Source: CBFFRJ01 sp965644225 (GTDB taxonomy: Bacteria; Pseudomonadota; Gammaproteobacteria; Enterobacterales; Enterobacteriaceae). From it: a DNA stretch of 11,570 nt. Location of the stretch: positions 1 to 11,570 of the forward strand of contig NZ_CBFFRJ010000149.1 of the NCBI RefSeq assembly GCF_965644225.1. Direction: 5' to 3'. Under the pieces are notes generated by a model, which was not told where the DNA came from, did not search any database, and worked only from the letters and a program-made list of their open reading frames with translations. The first letter of the stretch is position 1, and the number at the start of each line of letters is the position of its first letter. Shown piece after piece: positions 6,378 to 11,570 of the stretch. The translations under genes were made by a program, and so were the position numbers.

Positions 6378-7931
6378 GCCGGTGAAATCCCGCAACCCGT
6401 GCACCAGCGCCTCGACCCAGGCGGCATAATCATGCCCGCTCGACCAGGGGTGAAAACGGGTGGAATAGCCTTTTTCACGCAGCATCCGGTCAAACTCAAC
6501 GCTGTTGCGATAAATACCGCCATCGGCGCCCTGGGTTTCAAAGCGCCCGGCCTGGATCCAGAAACGTAACGGGTAACGGGGTGACTGAGCATACTGCCGG
6601 GTTAACCAGCCCGCCGGCTCGTCTTTTGGCGACCACCAGTACGAACCCGACAAACTCAAAACATTGCCAAACAGGCGCGGATAGCGAAGCGCCACCCAGG
6701 ATGACGCCAGCCCACCGTAGCTGGCTCCGGCCAGAATCGCCTTATTTCTTTGCACTGTGATGCCCTGCTGACGCAGCCAGGGAAGAAGATCATGCGCCAT
6801 AAAATCGGCAAAGACGGGATTTGGCGGCAGCTCTTTTGCACGGCGGGCATGATCAAGGCTGTCAATAAAAACGATATTCACCGGGGGTAACTGATGGCGT
6901 GCTATCAGGCCATCCAGCACGTTGGCGGTGTGATAATCCCCCTGCCAGATTTGTCCGTCAAACAAAAACAGGGTCCAGCGCGCAGGCTGGGCCGTGCGCG
7001 GACGATAAATCATGATCTCCCGGCTGTTGCCAAGACGTTCGCTGTACAGGGAATGGCGGGTGAGCGTACCGTGACGAACCGGTTGGGCCATCGCAGCGGT
7101 GGAAAAATAGCGGGCGGGGCTTAAATCAAGCAGCGAGGAGCGATTCCAGCGGTCAGCCCAACTGCTGCTCATGGTCAGAGCATTAAGGGGATCGGCCTGG
7201 GCGCTCACCAGAATGGCGCGTCGCTGCTCCCGTGGCGAACCATCGATTTTTGGCACATCCGGCGCGAGCTTATATTGCATGCGAGTGTCCGCCGGGACGA
7301 CGTAACTACGAAACCAGACATCCGAACCGGCAAGTCTGAACATGGGATCGTGATCGCCTGCCGGAGAACCGAGAATAAAGACGTTGCTCCGTGCGCCGCG
7401 CCAGAGGAAGGTCACCCGCTTGTGGGTCGCATCCACCGGCTCTATGAGCGGCGAGCCATGTTGCTGGCGCAGCGCCCAGAATGCCTCGGTGGTGCCGCCT
7501 GCCGCTAACTCTTTGGCAAGCCGCTGCAGTGTGGGGCTGACGGGATCGAGAACCAGAGCGCGGGACAGCGGCTCCGTTTCTTTCATCCGCCAGCTAAAGG
7601 ACCAGCGCGCGCCCTCATTGCCATGCAGCACCAGTGAAGAGGGTTGCTTTACCGGCAGCGAGAAAAACAGTGATTGCTCACCATCAACGGGGCCCCCTTC
7701 CAGTAACGCGCGCAGGCGACGATTTTGCCCATCCAGCAGGTGCGCATCGGTCACCCCTTTCAGGGTGGCCGCGACATAGTTTTCACTGAGCAGGGGAAGC
7801 TGAAAACAGACCTCGCCGCTGGCGTCAAATTTTCCCTGCTGTTCGCCCTGCACCGACGAAGACGCACAGGGTGCGGCCATCGCTGACATCGCGCTCAACC
7901 CGACCAGTAACCCACCCCATGCCATCTTCAT
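6339..7931 (-). CDS. Exported Fes/IroE-like siderophore esterase (DUF3327 domain plus alpha/beta hydrolase)
   Basis: Likely hydrolyses ester bonds of an imported ferric siderophore to release iron. The 530 residues begin with a signal peptide (MKMAWGGLLVGLSAMSAMA, cleavage near 19-20), so it acts outside the cytoplasm, unlike Fes (about 400 residues, cytosolic). Order of parts: a beta-rich N-terminal region at about 20-125; a Fes-type N-terminal domain at about 147-265 (FWALRQQHGSPLIEP, VTFLWRG, GSDVW); then an esterase D-type hydrolase at about 285-515. The latter has nucleophile Ser404 in GASYGG, SGSYWW at 428-433, a possible acid in GRFE (462-465) and His500 in SGHDYAAW. It is divergent from a TonB-dependent receptor and shares its Fur-box-like control region. 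The C-terminus runs into ybdJ on the other strand. Substrate unknown. Confidence 0.85.
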   Translation of the reverse strand: MKMAWGGLLVGLSAMSAMAAPCASSSVQGEQQGKFDASGEVCFQLPLLSENYVAATLKGVTDAHLLDGQNRRLRALLEGGPVDGEQSLFFSLPVKQPSSLVLHGNEGARWSFSWRMKETEPLSRALVLDPVSPTLQRLAKELAAGGTTEAFWALRQQHGSPLIEPVDATHKRVTFLWRGARSNVFILGSPAGDHDPMFRLAGSDVWFRSYVVPADTRMQYKLAPDVPKIDGSPREQRRAILVSAQADPLNALTMSSSWADRWNRSSLLDLSPARYFSTAAMAQPVRHGTLTRHSLYSERLGNSREIMIYRPRTAQPARWTLFLFDGQIWQGDYHTANVLDGLIARHQLPPVNIVFIDSLDHARRAKELPPNPVFADFMAHDLLPWLRQQGITVQRNKAILAGASYGGLASSWVALRYPRLFGNVLSLSGSYWWSPKDEPAGWLTRQYAQSPRYPLRFWIQAGRFETQGADGGIYRNSVEFDRMLREKGYSTRFHPWSSGHDYAAWVEALVHGLRDFTGLRQREPASPDKA

Positions 7932-7952
7932 CTGTTTTTCATCCGTTGCAAA

Positions 7953-7981
7953 ATTATCGTCAACGCTAATGCAAATGATAA
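7953..7981 (-). promoter_or_regulatory. Candidate sigma70 promoter for the esterase gene
   Basis: On the minus strand TTATCA (7976-7981) and GATAAT (7953-7958) are spaced by 17 bases. The expected start point would give a leader of only about 15 bases before the ATG at 7931. The -35 lies inside the Fur-box-like sequence, so Fur-Fe2+ binding would block it. The -10 is a 5/6 match; the -35 is weak. Confidence 0.45.
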
Positions 7982-7982
7982 T
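7954..7982 (+). promoter_or_regulatory. Candidate sigma70 promoter for the TonB-dependent receptor gene
   Basis: TTATCG (7954-7959), a 17-base spacer, then GATAAT (7977-7982). The -10 lies within the Fur-box-like sequence. Transcription would start near 7989, leaving a leader of about 97 bases before the receptor start at 8086. It overlaps the facing esterase promoter almost completely. Confidence 0.45.
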
Positions 7983-7989
7983 AATTTAC
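7971..7989. promoter_or_regulatory. Fur box
   Basis: GCAAATGATAATAATTTAC matches 14 of 19 positions of the classical Fur consensus GATAATGATAATCATTATC, including the central ATGATAAT run. It lies in the divergent region between an esterase and a siderophore receptor gene, the expected place for iron-dependent repression of both. The flanking AT-rich sequence could hold further overlapping Fur hexamers. Confidence 0.75.
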
Positions 7990-8012
7990 AATAATATTAC
8001 CGCCGTTAATGG

Positions 8013-8048
8013 GTACCCCCGTAGCGTCCGGTATGTGTTGGGGAGTAC
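8013..8048 (+). promoter_or_regulatory. Leader hairpin that can hide the upstream-ORF ribosome binding site
   Basis: GTACCCC C (8013-8020) can pair with GGGG (8040-8043) and GTAC (8045-8048) with only A8044 bulged, giving 8 base pairs and a 19-base loop. The right arm contains the GGGGAG ribosome binding site (8040-8045) of the short ORF at 8051. Folding would therefore limit ribosome access. The pairing is visible in the sequence; the regulatory role is inferred. Confidence 0.4.
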
Positions 8049-8050
8049 AG

Positions 8051-8080
8051 ATGGCAAGAAAAACAACAGTGGAAATATAA
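8051..8080 (+). CDS. Candidate leader peptide (MARKTTVEI) upstream of the receptor
   Basis: A 9-codon ORF with a strong GGGGAG ribosome binding site 5 bases before its ATG. It ends with TAA 5 bases before the receptor ATG at 8086, in a different frame. The receptor start itself has only a poor, distant site (AGTGGAA, 11 bases away). This layout fits translational coupling, in which ribosomes finishing the leader restart on the receptor, as described for uof-fur in E. coli. The same frame is open back to an ATG at 8009, but that one lacks a ribosome binding site. The peptide matches nothing I know; only position and signals support it. Confidence 0.35.
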   Translation: MARKTTVEI

Positions 8081-8085
8081 AAATA

Positions 8086-10242
8086 ATGTTTAAAAAGAAC
8101 AAAATAATGCAGCTCTGGCTGCTGAGTCTGGCCGTTACAGGGGCAAGTGCTCCTGCAACGGCGAAAACAGGCGGTGAAGAAACTTTAATCGTGACGGCGG
8201 GCGCTGCGGAAGATCTTACCGCGCCGTTGAAAGGCATCGTCGCCACCAAAACGCTGTCGGCAACCAAGACCTCTGCGGAGCTGGTGAAGACGCCGCAATC
8301 CGTTTCGGTGGTCACCCGTGACCAGATGAAAGCCCTGGATGCGACCTCTGTTTCCCAGGCGCTGCGCTACAGCGCCGGTGCGTTTACCGAATACCGGGGT
8401 TCGTCTAACCGTAACGATGAAGTCTTTGTCCGTGGCTTCAGCTACGTGCCGAAATTCCTAGACGGACTGAGCTTTGGCGCGACGGCATCGTCCCAGACCG
8501 GCACCGTCGACCCCTGGTTGCTTGAACGAGTGGAACTGGTGCGCGGCCCGGCTTCAGTGCTCTTTGGTCAGGTCAACCCTGGCGGCCTTATCAGCATGAC
8601 CAGCAAACGCCCAACCAGCGACGCTATCCATAATGTTCAGTTCCGCACCGGCAACAACAACCTTGCGGAAGGGGCATTTGATTTTGGCGGCAAACTCAGT
8701 GACGACGGGCGCGTACTGTATCGCCTGAACGGTATTGCCCGCACGCAGGATAACCAGATTGCGGATTACAAAGAGACCCGCATGGCGATTGCGCCAGCCA
8801 TTACCTGGTATCCTAACGATCAGACCCGCTTTACGCTGCTGACCAGCTACCAGAAAGATCCTGACGCGGGCTACCGCAACTTCCTGCCTTATTACGGCAC
8901 GGTGGTGAGCGCGAACGGCCAGTATCTGCCATGGAAGATGAACGTCAGTGATCCAAACTACGATCAGTCATGGCGTGAACAGACCATGATTGGCTATGAG
9001 TTCGAACACCAGTTAAACGATCTCTTCACCTTCCGTCAGAATGCCCGCTACGCCACCATCAAGCAGAAATATCGCTATCTGGTATACGCCAACAGCGCGG
9101 CAAACAGCACCACTCTTACCCGTCGCGCCCAGCATGAAGAGCGCACCACCAACGAGTTCGGGCTGGATAACCAGCTTGAGGCGCAGTTTGCCACCAATGA
9201 TGTGAACCATACTGTTCTCGGCGGGTTTGACTACAAGCAGAGTAAAGACAAACAGCTGCTGCAGCGCGGCGCAGGCTCTGAGTACGATTTCGACTGGACG
9301 AACCCAACCTATGGGGTGAATGTCGATGAAAGTACCTTCTCAACCCTCACCAATGAGCAGCAAAATCTGGATCAGATGGGCCTCTATTTGCAGGATCAGA
9401 TGAGCTGGAATAACTGGGAGCTGCTGCTGTCCGGTCGTTATGACTGGTCTGAAGTTCGCACCACTGACTTTACCGCCTCTGGCGCGACCACTCAGCAAAA
9501 CGACGGCAAGTTCACCTGGCGCACCGGGTTGCTGTATGCCTTTGATTCCGGCCTGTCGCCATACATCAGCTACAGCACGTCGTTTGAACCAAACCTGCAA
9601 ACCAACCGTGCACCAGGCGTAGCGCCTTTTGCCCCAACGACCGGCAAGCAGACCGAAGTGGGCGTCAAGTATCAGCCAGTGGAAAACACGCTGATGTCAC
9701 TGGCGGCGTACGATCTGCGCCAGAACAACGTCCCGACCTACAACAGCACCGAGGGCTGGTTTGAAAACGCGGGCGCTATCCGCTCAAAAGGGGTAGAAGC
9801 AGAGCTGCACTCCACGCTGTGGGATAGCTGGAACATTATCGCGTCGTATACTTACACTGATGCAGAAGTCACCAGCACCACGGTGGCAGGCGTTCAGGGT
9901 AAAACCCCGCAGCGTGTTCCTGAACATATGGCCTCCGCGTTCACCAGCTATACCCTTACGTCAGGTCCGCTTAAGAGCCTGACCGCAGGTGTTGGTATGC
10001 GCTATATCGGCACCAGCTATGGCGACGCGAAGAACACCTTCAAGGTGGCAGCAGTGGATCTGTATGACGCCATGCTGGGCTACGATCTGGGTGAACTGAA
10101 CGGCAACCTGAAAGGGGCGACGGTACAGTTCAACGTCAACAACATCGCCAATACCAAATATGTTGCCTCGTGCGCCAGCGACACCGCCTGCTTCTATGGC
10201 GTGGGCCGCACCATGACTGCAACCGTCAATTATTCCTGGTAA
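8086..10242 (+). CDS. TonB-dependent siderophore receptor, FhuA/FoxA type
   Basis: Outer-membrane gated channel for a ferric siderophore, 718 residues. A signal peptide (FKKNK, hydrophobic stretch 8-20, cleavage near ATA at 24-26) leads to a TonB box ETLIVTA at 32-38. The plug domain covers about 60-180 (VRGFSYVPKFLDGL at 115-128, LVRGPASVLFGQVNPGGL at 151-168). The 22-strand barrel follows and ends in Trp. Near the end, YVASC then ACFYG has two Cys seven residues apart, as in FhuA, which points to the hydroxamate branch and not to FepA. The frame is open to 7969, but that would put the Fur box inside the gene. The ATG at 8086 gives a proper signal peptide; 8107 is an alternative. It diverges from the esterase. 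Exact ligand unknown. Confidence 0.92.
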   Translation: MFKKNKIMQLWLLSLAVTGASAPATAKTGGEETLIVTAGAAEDLTAPLKGIVATKTLSATKTSAELVKTPQSVSVVTRDQMKALDATSVSQALRYSAGAFTEYRGSSNRNDEVFVRGFSYVPKFLDGLSFGATASSQTGTVDPWLLERVELVRGPASVLFGQVNPGGLISMTSKRPTSDAIHNVQFRTGNNNLAEGAFDFGGKLSDDGRVLYRLNGIARTQDNQIADYKETRMAIAPAITWYPNDQTRFTLLTSYQKDPDAGYRNFLPYYGTVVSANGQYLPWKMNVSDPNYDQSWREQTMIGYEFEHQLNDLFTFRQNARYATIKQKYRYLVYANSAANSTTLTRRAQHEERTTNEFGLDNQLEAQFATNDVNHTVLGGFDYKQSKDKQLLQRGAGSEYDFDWTNPTYGVNVDESTFSTLTNEQQNLDQMGLYLQDQMSWNNWELLLSGRYDWSEVRTTDFTASGATTQQNDGKFTWRTGLLYAFDSGLSPYISYSTSFEPNLQTNRAPGVAPFAPTTGKQTEVGVKYQPVENTLMSLAAYDLRQNNVPTYNSTEGWFENAGAIRSKGVEAELHSTLWDSWNIIASYTYTDAEVTSTTVAGVQGKTPQRVPEHMASAFTSYTLTSGPLKSLTAGVGMRYIGTSYGDAKNTFKVAAVDLYDAMLGYDLGELNGNLKGATVQFNVNNIANTKYVASCASDTACFYGVGRTMTATVNYSW

Positions 10243-10255
10243 GAAAGCAAAAAGA

Positions 10256-10280
10256 AAACCGGCTTATCACTCGCCGGTTT
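10256..10280. terminator. Bidirectional intrinsic terminator between the receptor gene and ramA
   Basis: AAACCGGC (10256-10263) pairs perfectly with GCCGGTTT (10273-10280) around a 9-base loop. On the minus strand it is followed by TTTTCTTTTTG, a good T-run, so it should end ramA transcripts 21 bases after the ramA stop. On the plus strand only TTTCATT follows, so receptor termination is less strong. Confidence 0.8.
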
Positions 10281-10300
10281 CATTGCCATCTCCACGGGCG

Positions 10301-10642
10301 TTAATGCGTCCGTGGATGATTCTCTTTACGGTACGCGCCGGGCGGCTGATTAAAGGTTCGGGTAAAGATCCGCGTAAAAGTCTGCTGGGAATAGAAGCCA
10401 TACTTCAGGCAGATATCGTAGACTTTCTGGTCAGTATTCAATAAATCCCGCGCCGCCATCGCTAACTTACGCTCGCGAATATAACGCCCCAGACTCTCCC
10501 CTTTGTACTGTAAAAACAGCCGTTGCAGATGCCATTTTGAATAGCCCGCATGGCGGGCAATATCGTCAATACGTAATGGCTGATGCAAGTTATCGTCAAT
10601 CCACCCAACGATGGTGTCGATGACCTGAGCGGAAATCGTCAT
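10301..10642 (-). CDS. ramA: RamA, AraC/XylS-family activator of multidrug resistance
   Basis: A 113-residue activator of the MarA/SoxS/Rob group. In Salmonella, Klebsiella and Enterobacter it raises acrAB-tolC expression and lowers porin levels by binding marbox-type sites. The sequence is near-canonical RamA from MTISAQVIDTIV to PPGAYRKEN. It has two helix-turn-helix motifs, at about 26-45 (DDIARHAGYSKWHLQRLF) and 76-95 (YDICLKYGFYSQQTFTRIF). The start was chosen because GAGGAGG lies 5 bases before this ATG; an in-frame ATG 24 bases earlier lacks such a site. Residue 84 is Tyr where I recall Asp in RamA. It follows the RomA-like gene by 33 bases, suggesting co-transcription, and ends at a strong terminator. 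Confidence 0.94.
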   Translation of the reverse strand: MTISAQVIDTIVGWIDDNLHQPLRIDDIARHAGYSKWHLQRLFLQYKGESLGRYIRERKLAMAARDLLNTDQKVYDICLKYGFYSQQTFTRIFTRTFNQPPGAYRKENHPRTH

Positions 10643-10675
10643 GTTACCCTCCTCGGCGCTCTGCATAATGAACCG

Positions 10676-11464
10676 TTATTCCCACCAGGCCTGGAACCCC
10701 TGGGTGTTGTCTGCTGCCAGAACCGGCTCGCCCAGTCTGGGGGTCAACAAGCGATACCCTTTGCCCTGGCTTGCTGCCGCCAGGCGCTTGTAGGGATCGT
10801 TCCAGGTGTGTTTGGCAAGCACGAAGCGTCCGGCGTGGCCCGGCAAAATGGCCTGGGCATTAAGATCCAACGCGGCCTGGGCCGTTTCCTCTGGCATCAT
10901 GTGGATGTACTTCCAGTCCTCGTCGTACTGACCGTTCTCCAGAATGGCTAAATCGACCTTGCCAAACTGTTCGCCAATCGCCCTGAAATGCGGTCCATAG
11001 CCGGTATCGCCGCTGTAATACAGTTTGCGACCGCCGGCCACGAACATAAAACTCGCCCACAGGGTTTGATTACGCTTCAGGCCACGTCCTGAGAAGTGCC
11101 GCGCCGGGAGCACATGCACATCAAATCCGTCACTGACGGTGATTTTCTGTTGCCAGTCGGCTTCCTGAATAATGTCCGGATTCATACCCCAGTAACGCAG
11201 ATGCGATCCCACGCCCAGCGGCGTGATCACCCGTTTAATTTTCGGCATCATCGCTTTGATGGTGGCGTAATCGAGGTGGTCATAATGGTCGTGAGAGATA
11301 ATCAGCAGATCGATCTCCGGCATCGTTTCTGCCGTCCAGGGGTAATCACCCGCAAAGGCTTTATTCAGAAATGAGAAGGGTGCCGCATAGTTACTCAGTA
11401 CCGGATCGATCAGAATGCGAATGCCGGCCAGCTGCAGATACCAGGAAGAGTGCCCCAGCCACAC
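10676..11464 (-). CDS. romA: RomA-like metallo-beta-lactamase-fold hydrolase, 5' end uncertain or damaged
   Basis: A metal-dependent hydrolase of the UlaG/NAPE-PLD-like group (COG2220). Counting from the GTG at 11464 (262 residues), the metal site is HDHYDH at 58-63, ARHFSG at 121-126, SGDTGYGPHF at 151-160 and PGHAGRF at 209-215. The C-terminus (GFQAWWE) is intact. It lies directly upstream of ramA, as romA does in Enterobacter and Klebsiella, where it was named for reduced porin levels; that effect may come mainly from ramA. The N-terminus is the problem: coding similarity continues upstream of the GTG (LANLPLTEDTL), yet an in-frame TAA occurs at 11510-11512 and no ATG is present. Family members normally have a longer N-terminal part. 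It may be a pseudogene, or a shortened but active gene. Confidence 0.75.
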   Translation of the reverse strand: MWLGHSSWYLQLAGIRILIDPVLSNYAAPFSFLNKAFAGDYPWTAETMPEIDLLIISHDHYDHLDYATIKAMMPKIKRVITPLGVGSHLRYWGMNPDIIQEADWQQKITVSDGFDVHVLPARHFSGRGLKRNQTLWASFMFVAGGRKLYYSGDTGYGPHFRAIGEQFGKVDLAILENGQYDEDWKYIHMMPEETAQAALDLNAQAILPGHAGRFVLAKHTWNDPYKRLAAASQGKGYRLLTPRLGEPVLAADNTQGFQAWWE

Positions 11465-11570
11465 CAGGGTATCCTCGGTAAGCGGCAGGTTCGCAAGGGA
11501 AGGTGCGATTTAATCGGTGGGGTTCAGTGGAGTCCTTATCTGTATTAGCCTTACCTTAGCTGAGCTGTAT
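11465..11570 (-). other. Region upstream of the visible romA frame
   Basis: Bases 11465-11509 continue the RomA frame without a start codon. The TAA at 11510-11512 then breaks it. Beyond that the same frame is open to the window edge (YSSAKVRLIQIRTPLNPTD) but rich in rare codons (AGG, ATA, CTA). A neighbouring frame reads GKANTDKDSTEPHRLNRTF with commoner codons after a TAA at 11556-11558. I see no RamR-type inverted repeat or convincing promoter here. The ramR gene would be expected further right. Confidence 0.4.

Noticed and set aside
7928..7942. Mini-ORF ATG AAA AAC AGA TGA overlapping the esterase start as ATGA
   Set aside because: It has four codons and no ribosome binding site, and would sit within a very short leader; chance is the simplest explanation.
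7969..8085. Upstream extension of the receptor frame with an ATG at 7969
   Set aside because: It would put the Fur box and promoter -10 inside the gene, adds residues before the signal peptide, and has no ribosome binding site. GTG and TTG codons at 8035 and 8038 also lack one.
8086..10242. Calling the receptor fepA because a Fes-like gene is adjacent
   Set aside because: The plug and the C-terminal Cys-pair region resemble FhuA/FoxA, the length is below FepA, and the ent-fep gene order is not present.
10583..10951. Plus-strand open frame across ramA and romA
   Set aside because: It is antisense to two recognised genes, has no ribosome binding site, and its product has no known domain.
11465..11570. 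RamR operator upstream of romA
   Set aside because: No inverted repeat of the ATGAGTG-type is visible in these bases; the true romA-ramR control region probably lies beyond the window.

Overview
The window looks like chromosomal DNA from a member of the Enterobacteriaceae close to Enterobacter, Kluyvera, Citrobacter or Klebsiella. The basis is recalled protein similarity, not a database search. It carries ybdK and ybdJ in their usual enteric order, a near-canonical RamA regulator with a RomA-like gene directly upstream (this pairing is known from Enterobacter and Klebsiella and absent from E. coli), an ERIC repeat, and strong enteric Shine-Dalgarno sequences.

Left part (1-4749): a four-gene polar amino-acid ABC importer reads leftward in the order binding protein, permease, permease, ATPase. 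The ATPase is last and ends near a stem-loop at the left edge. A MocR-type regulator (GntR winged helix plus aminotransferase-like domain) diverges from it. The 234 bp between them holds a perfect 17-bp inverted repeat and a second related site, which are likely operators. The regulator probably senses an amine or amino acid through PLP and controls the importer. The substrate cannot be read from the sequence.

Middle (4750-6377): an ERIC element of about 127 bp lies between the regulator and ybdK. ybdK encodes a carboxylate-amine ligase of the glutamate-cysteine ligase 2 family. The small membrane protein gene ybdJ follows in the same direction.

Right-middle (6339-10280): a divergent iron module. 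On the minus strand is an exported Fes-like esterase whose 3' end overlaps ybdJ tail to tail by 39 bp. On the plus strand is a FhuA/FoxA-type TonB-dependent receptor. They share a short control region in which a Fur-box-like sequence covers two facing sigma70-type promoters. The receptor leader has a short upstream ORF with a strong ribosome binding site that can be buried in a hairpin. The ORF stops 5 nt before the receptor start, which suggests translational control in addition to Fur. Together the genes suggest uptake of a ferric siderophore and periplasmic ester cleavage to release iron.

Right end (10301-11570): ramA and, upstream of it on the same strand, a RomA-like metallo-beta-lactamase-fold gene, 33 bp apart. 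ramA ends at a terminator shared with the receptor. The 5' part of romA looks damaged or is not fully in the window: the open frame is cut by an in-frame TAA and no convincing start is visible. The RamR gene expected next to this pair would lie beyond the right edge.
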